Shown in pieces: positions 29,483-39,149 of a stretch of 64,000 nt of DNA. The position numbers and the translations under genes are program-made. The notes beneath the pieces were generated by a model, which did not search any database, was not told the origin of the DNA, and saw only the letters and a program-made list of their open reading frames with translations. Position 1 is the stretch's first letter, and each line of letters starts with the position of its first letter. The DNA comes from Helicobacteraceae bacterium (GTDB lineage Bacteria > Campylobacterota > Campylobacteria > Campylobacterales > Sulfurimonadaceae). Where the stretch lies: positions 1 through 64,000 of the forward strand of contig JALVUF010000057.1 of the NCBI GenBank assembly GCA_027023805.1, in the 5' to 3' direction.

Positions 29483-30538
29483 TTAAGTGGTTATAAACAA
29501 TGCTAGTTCATCACTTAGAAGATAATTTTTGTTATAAATTTTGTTATTTTTTTGAAAAACTTTGTTTTCTTGTATCAGTATAGATACACGATTCATTTCA
29601 TGCGACGTCAATAGACTGATCTCAACTCCAACTACACTTCTTAGTCCTAAAAGTATTTTTTCATCTTTTTGTTGATCTAAAGAGAGGGTTTCATGCTCTA
29701 CATGTAAGGGATCGTTTATATATAGTTGGATATCTTTGTCTGGATAGTAACGCACACCGTCGATACAGCCTACAGCTCCGCTACCGATACCTATATAATC
29801 TTTATATTGCCAATAACCCAGGTTGTGTCTGCTTTGATATGCTCCAAAATTGGATATTTCATATTGTGTAAATCCATGGTTGCCAATCTCTTGAAAGAGT
29901 AACTGCGTCAAATCCATTTTGTGATTAGCCGCGTCAGGCGTATTTTGAAACACGGTTCCCTCTTCGATACTCAAGGCATATGCGCTTATATGATTAATAG
30001 GTAACTCAAATGCCTGCTCTAAATCATATTGAAGCATCTCTTTTGTGTCCATATTTGTTGCATATATCAAATCTAAAGATATATTGTCGATGCCGATATC
30101 TTTGGCGCTTTGCACTGCTGAAATCGCGTCTTTGCTACTATGCGCTCTGTTTAAAAATTTCAGTTTTGTGTCATTGAAACTTTGCACGCCAAAACTTATT
30201 CTGTTTATACCAAGTAAAAACATGCCCTTTATCCACTGCTTTGACGCACTATTAGGATTTGCTTCTGTTGTAATTTCCGGATTTTTAGATAAATATGGCT
30301 TGATATAAGAAAAAATAGGTTCATATAACGAAGCCTCAACGGTTGATGGTGTTCCACCGCCTATAAAAATGGTTTCAATTGACTCTTTAGCTACATTATA
30401 TAGAGCAATATCTGATCTTAATTGCTTTAAGACAGCTTGCATGTATTGCTGTTTTAAATGAAATTTATCAACATATGAATTAAAACTACAGTAGTGACAT
30501 TTTGAATCACAAAATGGGATATGGATATATAAAAGCAT
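29483..30538 (-). CDS. hemW: Radical-SAM heme chaperone HemW
   Basis: 351-aa HemN-like protein that delivers heme to respiratory enzymes. The radical-SAM cluster motif CDSKCHYC (CX3CX2C) is at 10-17. GGGTPS and the NRISFGVQSF segment follow. The C-terminus is the short HemW type, and the true coproporphyrinogen dehydrogenase signature (extra N-terminal segment and fourth Cys) is absent. The start ATG at 30538 lies 5 nt after a perfect TATAAT, suggesting a leaderless mRNA. Confidence 0.92.
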   Translation of the reverse strand: MLLYIHIPFCDSKCHYCSFNSYVDKFHLKQQYMQAVLKQLRSDIALYNVAKESIETIFIGGGTPSTVEASLYEPIFSYIKPYLSKNPEITTEANPNSASKQWIKGMFLLGINRISFGVQSFNDTKLKFLNRAHSSKDAISAVQSAKDIGIDNISLDLIYATNMDTKEMLQYDLEQAFELPINHISAYALSIEEGTVFQNTPDAANHKMDLTQLLFQEIGNHGFTQYEISNFGAYQSRHNLGYWQYKDYIGIGSGAVGCIDGVRYYPDKDIQLYINDPLHVEHETLSLDQQKDEKILLGLRSVVGVEISLLTSHEMNRVSILIQENKVFQKNNKIYNKNYLLSDELALFITT

Positions 30539-30543
30539 TTGGC

Positions 30544-30549
30544 ATTATA
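30544..30549 (-). promoter_or_regulatory. sigma70 -10 element for hemW, predicting a leaderless mRNA
   Basis: TATAAT on the minus strand, then GCCAA, then the hemW ATG. With a normal 6-nt discriminator the first transcribed base is the A of the ATG. Confidence 0.6.
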
Positions 30550-30571
30550 CTGTTTTTAATACATTTTTTTA

Positions 30572-30577
30572 TATAAT
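30572..30577 (+). promoter_or_regulatory. sigma70 -10 element for rppH-lysC-hobA-holB-folP
   Basis: TATAAT preceded by ATTTTTTTA, 33 nt before the rppH ATG, back to back with the hemW promoter. Start site near 30584. Confidence 0.65.
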
Positions 30578-30610
30578 TGCAAAGTATTAATACCAATCTA
30601 AGAGCAGTTA

Positions 30611-31081
30611 ATGAAACATATAAAACCGTATCGCCCAAATGTAGCCGCAGTTATAATGTCTAGTGAGTATCCGCAAAAGAATTTAGTTTTGGTTGCAAAG
30701 CGCATAGATGTTAAGAATGTATGGCAGTTTCCACAAGGAGGCATAGATAGAGGCGAGAGGGCAAAAGAAGCTTTATTTCGTGAATTAAAAGAAGAGATAG
30801 GTACAGATGATATCGATGTAGTAGCTAAGTATCCTAAATGGCTTACATATAAGTTTCCTCCTAAAATAAAAAAGCATATGAAGCCTTTTAGCGGGCAGAC
30901 TCAAAAATTTTACCTTGTTAGATTAAAGAAAAAAGCATTAATTAATCTACAAACAAAACATCCTGAGTTTATAGATTATAAATTTGTTACCGTTGATGAA
31001 GCCATGTCAATGGCGACTGAGTTTAAGAAGCCTTTGTACAGGGAAGTTGTACTGTATTTTAAGAAAAAGGGACTATTATAA
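30611..31081 (+). CDS. rppH: RNA pyrophosphohydrolase (Nudix)
   Basis: Removes pyrophosphate from the 5' end of mRNAs to start decay; also hydrolyses Ap4A in vitro. The Nudix box GX5EX7REXXEEXG begins at residue 39 and is intact. KPYRPNVAAVI and VWQFPQGGID are the RppH-type flanks. Length 156 aa. It is the first gene of a five-gene row (rppH, lysC, hobA, holB, folP) with overlaps or short gaps, as in Cj0581-Cj0585. Confidence 0.94.
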   Translation: MKHIKPYRPNVAAVIMSSEYPQKNLVLVAKRIDVKNVWQFPQGGIDRGERAKEALFRELKEEIGTDDIDVVAKYPKWLTYKFPPKIKKHMKPFSGQTQKFYLVRLKKKALINLQTKHPEFIDYKFVTVDEAMSMATEFKKPLYREVVLYFKKKGLL

Positions 31082-32292
31082 TGTTGATTGTGCAAAAATT
31101 TGGCGGAACGAGCGTCGGAGATTTAGACAAAATACAAAATGTAGCTAGACGTGTGGCAGTAACTAAAAAAAATGGAGATGATGTCATTGTAGTCGTGTCT
31201 GCTATGAGCGGAGAAACCAATAAGCTGATAGAGTTTGCTCATCACTTTAGTCAAAACCCCGTCAAAGAATCTATGGATATGCTTTTAAGTTCGGGAGAGA
31301 GAGTAACGGCGGCGCTGCTTTGTATAGCGCTAAACGAAATGGGAGTTGATGCTGTTGCTTTAACTGGACGACAGGCGGGCATAAAAACAGACAGTATCCA
31401 TACAAAAGCTAGAATTACCGATATTGATCCATCACTCATGCAGCGTGAAATCAAACAGAACAAAGTTATCGTAGTTGCAGGTTTTCAGGGTATCGATGAG
31501 CGTGGACATGTAACAACACTGGGTCGCGGCGGGAGTGATCTCTCGGCTGTTGCGATAGCCGGGTCTATAAAAGCAGATTTGTGTGAGATATATACGGATG
31601 TAAACGGAATATACACAACAGATCCAAGGATAGAGCCAAAAGCTAAAAAGCTTGATAAGATTTCATATGATGAAATGCTTGAACTAGCTAGTCTGGGTGC
31701 TAAAGTATTACAAAATCGTTCAGTTGAATTAGCTAAAAAATTAAATGTCAATCTTGTAACTAGAAGCAGTTTTACAGACGAAGAGGGGACATTGATTACT
31801 AAGGAGGAGAATATTATGGAAGAACCATTGGTAAGTGGAATTGCATTAGATAAAAATCAGGCACGAATATCTTTATTTGGCGTCAAAGACAGACCCGGCA
31901 TAGCTTCAGATATATTTACAAGCCTAGCGTCAGAAAATATTAACGTGGATATGATTATTCAAACAGTCGGACACGATGATTCTGCCAATCTTGATTTTAC
32001 GGTAACGATCAATGAGCTAAATGATGCTAAATCGATTGTAAATAAATTTATTTCAAACGGTGATATTACCGATGTTTCTTATGATGATAGTATCTGCAAA
32101 GTATCAGTCGTTGGTGTTGGTATGAAATCTCATACAGGCGTAGCAGCCAGAGCATTTGTAACTATGGCAAAAGAAAATATCAATATCTTGATGATATCGA
32201 CATCTGAGATAAAGGTATCTATGGTTGTTAGCGAAAAGTATGCAGAACTAGCCGTTAGATCTCTTCATAACGCTTATGAACTAGATAAGTAA
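31081..32292 (+). CDS. lysC: Aspartate kinase
   Basis: Phosphorylates aspartate at the head of the Lys/Met/Thr/diaminopimelate pathways. N-terminal KFGGTSVG, TGRQAGI, and GRGGSDLSAVAIA are catalytic-domain signatures. Two ACT domains after residue 250 provide the likely Lys/Thr feedback site. Length 403 aa. Its ATG overlaps the rppH stop by one base. Confidence 0.96.
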   Translation: MLIVQKFGGTSVGDLDKIQNVARRVAVTKKNGDDVIVVVSAMSGETNKLIEFAHHFSQNPVKESMDMLLSSGERVTAALLCIALNEMGVDAVALTGRQAGIKTDSIHTKARITDIDPSLMQREIKQNKVIVVAGFQGIDERGHVTTLGRGGSDLSAVAIAGSIKADLCEIYTDVNGIYTTDPRIEPKAKKLDKISYDEMLELASLGAKVLQNRSVELAKKLNVNLVTRSSFTDEEGTLITKEENIMEEPLVSGIALDKNQARISLFGVKDRPGIASDIFTSLASENINVDMIIQTVGHDDSANLDFTVTINELNDAKSIVNKFISNGDITDVSYDDSICKVSVVGVGMKSHTGVAARAFVTMAKENINILMISTSEIKVSMVVSEKYAELAVRSLHNAYELDK

Positions 32293-32295
32293 TGT

Positions 32296-32847
32296 ATGCC
32301 TATGCAGGATTTTGAAAAATGGACTCTTGATGCTATTCGTAGCGAAGATGCCAGTTTTAGTTGGCTTGAAGAGTATAGATTTGAGTGGATAAAAACTATA
32401 CAGGTTACTTTATCTCTTATACTAAGCGGCAAGACAATTATTTTGATTACCGATTGTGACAGAAAGTGGTTTGGAGCTTATATTAAAAGATTTATCAATA
32501 AGGCCTCAAATGCAAGACCATTGATATGTGTGCTTGATATAGAGCAGATTTATTCATATTTTGATGAAATTTCTACAAATCAATCTTTAGATATGATTGA
32601 AGATATGCTAAATATTTCATGGCAGTCTAATTATTTTTTCTGGTACATAGGCAAAGGTGAAGATAAAAGAGCCGATATAGCCAAGCGAAAAGATGATAGT
32701 TTGATGTGGCTGTTTGATGAAGACTCTTTAAACGCTTTTACTATGAACTCAAATGATAAAAAACTTGATATTAAATTATTGCAGTTATTTCATATGTTTG
32801 ACATATCTATAAATGCCGCACTGTTTGGTGAGATAGATGTCTCGTGA
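32296..32847 (+). CDS. hobA: DnaA-binding initiation factor HobA
   Basis: 183 aa. Matches HobA, the Campylobacterota protein that tetramerises and bridges DnaA molecules at oriC, a structural analogue of E. coli DiaA. Visible features: the N-terminal FEKWTLDAIRSEDASFSWLEEYRF helix region, the SIS-like core (TIILITDCDRKWFG), and position between lysC and holB. Start at 32296; an ATG two codons later is also possible. Its 3' end overlaps holB by 11 nt. Confidence 0.9.
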   Translation: MPMQDFEKWTLDAIRSEDASFSWLEEYRFEWIKTIQVTLSLILSGKTIILITDCDRKWFGAYIKRFINKASNARPLICVLDIEQIYSYFDEISTNQSLDMIEDMLNISWQSNYFFWYIGKGEDKRADIAKRKDDSLMWLFDEDSLNAFTMNSNDKKLDIKLLQLFHMFDISINAALFGEIDVS

Positions 32848-33472
32848 TAATCAGATACAATGTGGAATTATCGTTTCACCGGATATTGAAAATGAAGTAA
32901 TAATTTTAAAAAAGAAGCTGCATGATTTTCGTGTTGTTGTTTTTATGGAGGATTCATTTAAGATAGAGCATGCAAAAGCCGTGATTGCTGAAGCGTATAT
33001 AAGCGAAAGTGATAAAAAATATATTTTACTTGCTGCTAAAACTTTTAATAGTATCTCCCAAAATGCACTTTTAAAGCTGCTAGAAGAACCTCCAAGAAAT
33101 ATCTGTTTTATCATGATAGTCCAATCAAAATCGGTTTTGCTAAGCACTGTGAGATCCAGGCTACCTATTTTAAAAAATAGCATACAGCATAAACAAATAA
33201 GTGCCGAGATTAATTTTACAAAAATAGACAATGAGATAATTTTTGCATTTTTAAAGGCAAATGAGAGACTTAAAAAAGATGAAGCAAAAGAGTTATTGCA
33301 AGCATTATACTTTCGTGCTACGGTGGTTGATAAACTGATTTTAAACAAATATCAATTGGAATGTTTTGAAAAAGGATATCAGCTTTTGGAGCTCAATGCA
33401 CAAACTCAGCCTATCTTAGCTCTTGTGCTGATGAGTTTTACGGTAAATAGGAGCGCACATGAATCTTTATAA
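32837..33472 (+). CDS. holB: DNA polymerase III delta'-like subunit (short)
   Basis: Clamp-loader subunit. At 211 aa it is much shorter than E. coli delta' (334 aa) and lacks a P-loop. The sensor-region segments NALLKLLEEPP and TVRSRLPIL are clear (the usual SRC Cys is Leu). A short delta' is the norm in Campylobacterota, and the place between hobA and folP is conserved. The replication pairing hobA-holB is notable. Confidence 0.8.
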   Translation: MSRDNQIQCGIIVSPDIENEVIILKKKLHDFRVVVFMEDSFKIEHAKAVIAEAYISESDKKYILLAAKTFNSISQNALLKLLEEPPRNICFIMIVQSKSVLLSTVRSRLPILKNSIQHKQISAEINFTKIDNEIIFAFLKANERLKKDEAKELLQALYFRATVVDKLILNKYQLECFEKGYQLLELNAQTQPILALVLMSFTVNRSAHESL

Positions 33473-34604
33473 ACTGTCTAACGATATTGATATAAAAAAA
33501 TATCTTAAAGAGTTGCATGTAGATATCGGCGGAATTAATATTTTGACATCAAAAGCACAGTGTCAGATTTTTTATATAACTCATATGCATGTAGGCGCTG
33601 CAAATATTTTAAAACAAGATGCACTCTCAATAGGAGCTGATTTGGCAGTACCAAGAGGAGTTGTGACAGCACATGAACCTTATGTCGATGCGCTTTTAAT
33701 AGCAAATGAGCGACATCTGAAAATTTTGGCAAAAAAAGAGTTAACCCAACCGTTTGGACTAAAAGATGTAGCCGCACAGTTGAAACAATTTATCAATATA
33801 CAAAAACCAAAGCAAACACAACTGATGGGCATAATCAATGCAAATGATGATAGTTTTTTTGAGGCAAGCAGGTTTAAAGATGCTAAAGCTGTAGGTAAAG
33901 TATACGAGATGATAGAAGATGGTGCTTCTATTATAGATATCGGAGGTGTTTCATCGCGACCGGGAAGTTTAGCTGTAGATGCCGATGAGGAACTAGAGCG
34001 CATTAAGCCGATTGTCGATATCTTATATAAAAAATCTTTATATGAACAAGTAAAGCTCAGCATAGACAGTTATGAGCCTAAAGTGATCTCTTATGTATTG
34101 GAGCGAGGTTTTAGCATTGTAAATGATATAACAGGTTTACAAAACGATAGTGTTTGCAGATTGTGTGCTGCATATGATGCAACTGCCGTTATTATGCATA
34201 TGCAAAAAAATCCACACGTGATGCAGCAATCACCATATTATGAGAATATAATACTAGATATAGATAACTTTTTTACCGCGCAGATACAAAAAGCAAAACA
34301 GTTTGGTATTAAGGATATTATTTTAGATGTGGGCATAGGTTTTGGAAAAACTTTGCAGCACAATACCGCTCTTATTAACAATCTTACCCATTTTTTGCAT
34401 TTTAATAAACCATTATTGATCGGCGCTAGCAGAAAGTCTATGATAGGAGATATTACCAAAACAGATGTAAGCGATAGACTACCGGGTACACTTGCTCTGC
34501 ATTTAAGAGCTGCCAATCACGGTGCTTCGATATTGCGCGTACATGATGTTTATGAACATTACCAGGCGCTGCAGGTTGATGAATATCTAAAAAATGCTAA
34601 TTGA
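33459..34604 (+). CDS. folP: Dihydropteroate synthase
   Basis: Condenses p-aminobenzoate with the pterin pyrophosphate made by FolK. The TIM-barrel core starts around residue 120 with MGIINANDDSFFEASR; GASIIDIGGVSSRPG and LIGASRKSMIG are pterin-site signatures. A 110-residue N-terminal extension is present, typical of this group. 381 aa. The rpsF promoter begins in its last codons. Confidence 0.93.
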   Translation: MNLYKLSNDIDIKKYLKELHVDIGGINILTSKAQCQIFYITHMHVGAANILKQDALSIGADLAVPRGVVTAHEPYVDALLIANERHLKILAKKELTQPFGLKDVAAQLKQFINIQKPKQTQLMGIINANDDSFFEASRFKDAKAVGKVYEMIEDGASIIDIGGVSSRPGSLAVDADEELERIKPIVDILYKKSLYEQVKLSIDSYEPKVISYVLERGFSIVNDITGLQNDSVCRLCAAYDATAVIMHMQKNPHVMQQSPYYENIILDIDNFFTAQIQKAKQFGIKDIILDVGIGFGKTLQHNTALINNLTHFLHFNKPLLIGASRKSMIGDITKTDVSDRLPGTLALHLRAANHGASILRVHDVYEHYQALQVDEYLKNAN

Positions 34605-34629
34605 CTCTTAAGGCAAATAAAAGTATAAT
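34601..34629 (+). promoter_or_regulatory. sigma70 promoter of rpsF-ssb-rpsR
   Basis: TTGACT (34601-34606), 17-bp spacer, TATAAT (34624-34629). The -35 overlaps the folP stop. Predicted start near 34636 gives a leader of about 75 nt before rpsF, with AAGAGGAG close to the ATG. I did not find a clear S6:S18-binding leader motif. Confidence 0.75.
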
Positions 34630-34711
34630 TCCAAGTTCCTTTCTCTTTGTATTGCAAGACGTAATATATTGATATCCAAAAGGGAGAAAATTCAAGAGGA
34701 GATTATACTTT

Positions 34712-35170
34712 ATGAGACATTACGAAAATTTAGTTATCGTAAAACCAACACTAACACAAGAAGAGATTGAAAATACCATTGCAGCGATTGAAGACGTATT
34801 AATGTCAAACGGCGCTGAGATTACCGCTAGAGATAAGATGGGTATTCGCAAACTGGCTTACCCTATACAAAAAAACGAGCGTGGATATTTTCATGTTATG
34901 TATTATACCGCTAAGCCATCAGTAATTGGTGAAATTGAAAGACGCTTTCGTATCAATGAGGCAATATTGCGTTTTGTAACTATCAAATATGATAGTAAAC
35001 GAGAAATTGCTGCATGGGATAAATTAGTTCAAAAAGCAAATACTATAAATAAAAGTACTCCCGTACAAGTAAGTTCAGAAGAAGAAGTTGTTGTAAAAGA
35101 GACAATTGTTACTACTCCTGAGGCTGTGGTTGAAGAGGTAGTCGTACAAGAAACAACGATTCAAGAATAA
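34712..35170 (+). CDS. rpsF: 30S ribosomal protein S6
   Basis: 152 aa; MRHYENLVIVKPTLT and DKMGIRKLAYPIQKNERGYFHVMYY are S6 signatures. A 50-residue Val/Glu-rich tail extends past the core, as in other Campylobacterota. First gene of rpsF-ssb-rpsR. Confidence 0.97.
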   Translation: MRHYENLVIVKPTLTQEEIENTIAAIEDVLMSNGAEITARDKMGIRKLAYPIQKNERGYFHVMYYTAKPSVIGEIERRFRINEAILRFVTIKYDSKREIAAWDKLVQKANTINKSTPVQVSSEEEVVVKETIVTTPEAVVEEVVVQETTIQE

Positions 35171-35186
35171 TTTTTAAAGGTAATCT

Positions 35187-35678
35187 ATGTTTAACAAGAT
35201 AATACTAGTTGGAAACCTGACAAGAGATATTGAACTTCGATATGCGCAGTCAGGTACAGCGATTGCAAAAACAGCTATTGCTACAAGTCGTAAGTTTACC
35301 AGTAATGGTGAAAAAAAAGAGGAAGTCTGCTTTGTGGATATTACTTTTTTTGGCAGAAGCGCAGAAGTTGCAAATCAATATCTTAGAAAAGGAAGTAAAA
35401 TTCTTGTTGAAGGTAGATTGAACTTTGAGCAGTGGAGTGATCAAAATGGTCAAAAACGCTCTAAACATTCTGTTATAGTAGAAACTATGCAGATGCTAGA
35501 CAGCAAAGGTGAGCAAAGCTCAAGTGGTTATAAGAATCTTCAGCAGCAGTCAAATCAGGCAACGCCGTATGATAGCTCATATAATACTCCACAGCAACAA
35601 CCATCTTATTCACAAAAATCAATGCCTCAAAAAGATATTCCGGAGATTGATATAGATGAAGACGAGATACCGTTTTAA
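35187..35678 (+). CDS. ssb: Single-stranded DNA-binding protein
   Basis: 163 aa: OB fold in 1-105 (MFNKIILVGNLTRDIELRY, FVDITFFGRSAEVANQYL), a Gln/Ser-rich linker, and the acidic interaction tip ending DEDEIPF. In operon between S6 and S18, the usual order. Confidence 0.97.
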   Translation: MFNKIILVGNLTRDIELRYAQSGTAIAKTAIATSRKFTSNGEKKEEVCFVDITFFGRSAEVANQYLRKGSKILVEGRLNFEQWSDQNGQKRSKHSVIVETMQMLDSKGEQSSSGYKNLQQQSNQATPYDSSYNTPQQQPSYSQKSMPQKDIPEIDIDEDEIPF

Positions 35679-35713
35679 AATACACCAAATTATAAATGTA
35701 AAAAGGACAAGAT

Positions 35714-35977
35714 ATGGCAGAAAGAAGAAAATATAAAAAAAGATATTGTAAATATTGTGAGGCTAAAGTAGATTTTATAGACTATAAAGATGTTGCATCT
35801 TTACGTTTTTCACTGTCTGAACGCTATAAAATCATGCCACGCCGATTAACAGGTAACTGTAAACGTCACCAAGATATGATTTCAATTGTAATCAAACGTG
35901 CTCGCGCAGTAGCGCTAGTACCATATACAGTTACAAGAAAAACAGTTGTAACCGCTCCGTTTGAAAATTTAAGATAA
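35714..35977 (+). CDS. rpsR: 30S ribosomal protein S18
   Basis: 87 aa, with [16 protein letters not shown] (CXXC) and a basic C-terminal half ([13 protein letters not shown]). The 253-nt gap after it (35978-36230) holds no gene that I can support. It has a weak inverted repeat (35995-36002 / 36026-36033, 8 bp perfect, extendable via G-U) without a T-run, plus AT-rich promoter-like sequence for the next gene. Confidence 0.96.
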   Translation: MAERRKYKKRYCKYCEAKVDFIDYKDVASLRFSLSERYKIMPRRLTGNCKRHQDMISIVIKRARAVALVPYTVTRKTVVTAPFENLR

Positions 35978-36230
35978 TCCGTTAATGACATACTAAAATC
36001 AATAAGCAGCCGTAAATCTAGTTTGTTGATTTTGGGGTTCATGCTCGTAGGCTATGAAATCCTTACAGATGTTACAGAATTTTTAACAAACTTAGTAAAT
36101 CGTAATGATGTACTAAGTCAACTTCCTCTTAATAACTGCGTTTTCTGCTTTATATGAATTTCACATTAGAATAAATCTCAGCTAGAGGAATGATATTTGC
36201 TTTTCTACTAATTAAAAACAAAGAAGTTAG

Positions 36231-37463
36231 ATGAAACACCTCTTTTGGTTGATAATGTTTACTTTTACGCTATACGCCTCTAGTAACAATTATGACGTAG
36301 TTATTAAATCAAGATTTAATGATGCTTTAAATACAGTAGTTCAAGACTACGGCAATACAATAAGCGCAGCCGGCTTTTATAGAAAATATAATATCGTTAG
36401 TGGAAATTCGCATGCCGTTTATAATGATGCATTTAGCTATTTACAAAACCATATAAGCGGATACGGCGTCTATATGCAATTAGTAAAGTTAAATGAAAAA
36501 GCCAAGGTTATCGTATCAAAAACTATCAAGGTAAGTAATGTAAGCACAGCAGTCTCAGTCGTAAAAACTCCATCTAACGGGTATCTTATAGGTGGTTATG
36601 CAAAAGATGGCAGGCTAATTGTGGTAAAATTAAACAATTCCGCTCATCTAGTGTTTAGTAAAGAGGTAGAAGACGGGCATTATAATACTATGAGCAAACT
36701 AATCAGGCTGCTTAGCGGCAATATACTAATCGTCGGTTCATCAATGAGCCATGTTAGCACATACGGTTCCATGTATAACAATGGATTAGGATTGCATGAT
36801 ATTTTATTGGTATGTCTATCTAAAAACGGTACAGTGCTATGGAAGCATAAATTTGGCACACCTTATGATGACAGAGGTATTGATGCAGTTGAGGCAAATG
36901 ACGGATCAATTATAGTGTTGGGCGAGACATACTATAAAAAAGACAAAACAATTGTTTTGATGCGTATTACAAATTATGGAGATAAAATATGGTATAAAAC
37001 ATATCTTGATAGAGAGCATTTAATACCATATTCCCTTGCAAAATTAAGAGGTAATAAGTTTATAATCTCCTTTGATACGGTTTCAAATGAACAACAACAG
37101 ATAAATTTAACAACATTTAATATACAAGGCAATATATTAAAACATGTTGAAATACCTACACAGTATCCATCAAAATTATTAGATATAAAAGAGGATAAAA
37201 ATGGATATATTATAGGAGTAGGACAAGTCACAGATAACGGTTTTTTCAACACAGACGGATTATGGATGAAACTCTCAACATCGCTTCATCTGATGTTGCA
37301 AAGACATTACGGTGGACGTTATTTCGATTCTTTTAACAACTTTGCAATATTAAGAGATGGTGATTACGCGGTAGTCGGTAACAAAACAGGCAAAAACCCA
37401 GAAGTTTCAAATATGTGGATATTGCAGCTAAATCCTAGCGGCCTTATTGTCAAAACGCAATAA
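36231..37463 (+). CDS. Secreted beta-propeller-like protein of unknown function
   Basis: 410 aa with a Sec-type signal peptide (MKHLFWLIMFTFTLYASS, cleavage after about 17-19). The rest is a string of short beta-rich repeats of the form GYLIGGYA..RLIVVKLN..., GNILIVGSS...DILLVCLSKNGTVLWKH, and DYAVVGNKTGK...MWILQLN. The pattern resembles eukaryotic-type/PQQ-like propeller blades that recur every 45-50 residues. Likely periplasmic or outer-surface. No catalytic motif is seen. It stands alone between rpsR and purH. Confidence 0.7.
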   Translation: MKHLFWLIMFTFTLYASSNNYDVVIKSRFNDALNTVVQDYGNTISAAGFYRKYNIVSGNSHAVYNDAFSYLQNHISGYGVYMQLVKLNEKAKVIVSKTIKVSNVSTAVSVVKTPSNGYLIGGYAKDGRLIVVKLNNSAHLVFSKEVEDGHYNTMSKLIRLLSGNILIVGSSMSHVSTYGSMYNNGLGLHDILLVCLSKNGTVLWKHKFGTPYDDRGIDAVEANDGSIIVLGETYYKKDKTIVLMRITNYGDKIWYKTYLDREHLIPYSLAKLRGNKFIISFDTVSNEQQQINLTTFNIQGNILKHVEIPTQYPSKLLDIKEDKNGYIIGVGQVTDNGFFNTDGLWMKLSTSLHLMLQRHYGGRYFDSFNNFAILRDGDYAVVGNKTGKNPEVSNMWILQLNPSGLIVKTQ

Positions 37464-37524
37464 TAGTGCTTATTTTTAGGTATAAATTGTTAAAATTTTA
37501 AAAGAAGTTTATTAAAGGAAGAGT

Positions 37525-39060
37525 ATGAAGCGTGCATTGCTAAGTGTTAGTGATAAAAGTGAAATAGTTGAATTTGCAAAGTCTTTAGTTGTTGAAGGTT
37601 TTGAAATAGTGTCAACCGGAGGAACGTTTAGTTTATTGAAAAAACATGGCGTAAAAGCGATTGAAATAGATGAGATCACACAGTTTCCTGAATGTTTTGA
37701 AGGACGCGTTAAAACATTAAATCCATATATTCATGGAGGGATTTTATATAGACGCGATAAAGAAACACATATCAACCAGGCAGTGCAGTTAAATGTGCAG
37801 GCAATTGATCTAGTTTGTGTAAATCTGTACCCTTTTAAACAAACAATACAACGAACCGATAACTTTGAAGAGATTATAGAAAATATTGATATCGGCGGAC
37901 CTACGATGGTTCGTTCGGCTGCCAAAAATTTTAATGATGTTATTGTTGTTACAAGTCCGACTGATTATGCTTTTGTTGTAAAAGCTTTGCATGACAATAA
38001 AAATACACTTGAATTTAGAAGAGAATTGATGATTAAAGCTTATGAGCATACAGCAGCGTATGACAGTATGATTGCAAATTATATGAATCAAAGATTTCAT
38101 AATGGTTTTGGACAAAAACAGTTTATTGTCGGAGAAAAAGTTTTAGATGCTAGATATGGAGAAAATCCACACCAAAAAGGTGCTTTGTATGAGTTTGATA
38201 AATATTTTTCCGATAACTTTAAAACATTAAAAGGAGAGGCTAGTTTTAATAATCTAACAGATATTAATTCAGCTGTAAAAATAGCGTCGGCTTTTAAAGA
38301 TGAAGCAGCAGTTTGTATCGTCAAACATGGCAACCCCTGCGGATTTGCAATTAAGGATAATTTATTAGATGCTTATACAGAGGCTTTAAAATGTGATCCT
38401 GTTTCAGCTTATGGCGGAGTCGTTGCTATCAACGGTATGCTTGATGAGAAGCTGGCAAATAAGATTAATGAGATTTTTATCGAAGTTATCATAGCTGCGC
38501 ATATAACGCAAAAGGCTGTAGATGTTTTTGCCAATAAAAAACGCATAAAACTATTTGAATACGGTAGTGATACAATGGTTTTATCAAATGATAAATATGA
38601 TTTTAAACATATTGAGGGTGGATTTGTATATCAAGAAGCCGATAAGGTAGAGGATGATGAGGTGTTGCTTGCTAAGCAGGTAAGTGATAAAAAGGCCACA
38701 AAACAAGAACTAAAAGATATGGACATAGCCTATAAAGTGGCTAGTCTTACAAAATCAAACTGTGTTGTATATGTTAAAAATTCAGCTATGGTAGCTGTTG
38801 GGATGGGGATGACATCACGTGTGGATTCGGCTCAGTGCGCATTAAAAAAAGCCGCGGAGCTGGGTCTTGACGTGACTGGTTCAGCTTTAGCTTCTGAAGC
38901 TTTTTTTCCATTTAGAGATAGTATTGATGCTGCAGCAAAAGCCGGGGTGAGTGCCGTTATAGAGCCCGGAGGTTCAATTCGAGATGAAGATATTATCCAA
39001 GCAGCTAATGAATATGATATGTCATTGTATTTTTCTAATAAAAGACATTTTTTACATTAA
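37525..39060 (+). CDS. purH: Bifunctional AICAR transformylase / IMP cyclohydrolase
   Basis: Last two steps of IMP synthesis. The N-terminal MGS-like cyclohydrolase domain begins [10 protein letters not shown]; the STGGT segment binds substrate. The transformylase half contains LRYGENPHQ-type sequence (here [13 protein letters not shown]), [10 protein letters not shown] with its catalytic Lys-His, and the C-terminal SDAFFPFRD-like [10 protein letters not shown]. Length 511 aa is complete. Confidence 0.96.
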   Translation: MKRALLSVSDKSEIVEFAKSLVVEGFEIVSTGGTFSLLKKHGVKAIEIDEITQFPECFEGRVKTLNPYIHGGILYRRDKETHINQAVQLNVQAIDLVCVNLYPFKQTIQRTDNFEEIIENIDIGGPTMVRSAAKNFNDVIVVTSPTDYAFVVKALHDNKNTLEFRRELMIKAYEHTAAYDSMIANYMNQRFHNGFGQKQFIVGEKVLDARYGENPHQKGALYEFDKYFSDNFKTLKGEASFNNLTDINSAVKIASAFKDEAAVCIVKHGNPCGFAIKDNLLDAYTEALKCDPVSAYGGVVAINGMLDEKLANKINEIFIEVIIAAHITQKAVDVFANKKRIKLFEYGSDTMVLSNDKYDFKHIEGGFVYQEADKVEDDEVLLAKQVSDKKATKQELKDMDIAYKVASLTKSNCVVYVKNSAMVAVGMGMTSRVDSAQCALKKAAELGLDVTGSALASEAFFPFRDSIDAAAKAGVSAVIEPGGSIRDEDIIQAANEYDMSLYFSNKRHFLH

Positions 39061-39072
39061 ATATATATTTAA

Positions 39073-39093
39073 GTTGATTGACATAGACTCAAC
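39073..39093. promoter_or_regulatory. HAIR-like HspR operator on the cbpA-hspR promoter
   Basis: GTTGATT-N7-ACTCAAC, matching the HspR-associated inverted repeat CTTGAGT-N7-ACTCAAG at 5 of 7 and 6 of 7 positions. It covers the -35 of the cbpA promoter, a position suited to repression by the HspR encoded two genes on. Confidence 0.65.
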
Positions 39094-39107
39094 TTTTATG
39101 ATATAAT
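39078..39107 (+). promoter_or_regulatory. sigma70 promoter of cbpA-hspR
   Basis: TTGACA (39078-39083), 18-bp spacer, TATAAT (39102-39107): one of the strongest promoters in the window, with a predicted start near 39114. The -35 lies inside the HAIR-like repeat. Confidence 0.75.
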
Positions 39108-39149
39108 AACATACAATTAAGTAGATAAATTTTATAGGATAGTAAAAAA

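Noticed and set aside
34630-34711. S6:S18-binding autoregulatory leader before rpsF
   Set aside because: The leader has the right length, but I see no hairpin with the CCG bulge that defines this motif.
35978-36230. Small gene, RNA gene or pseudogene in the rpsR-downstream gap
   Set aside because: No start plus reading frame, no tRNA fold and no T-run after the weak inverted repeat; only an AT-rich leader can be supported.
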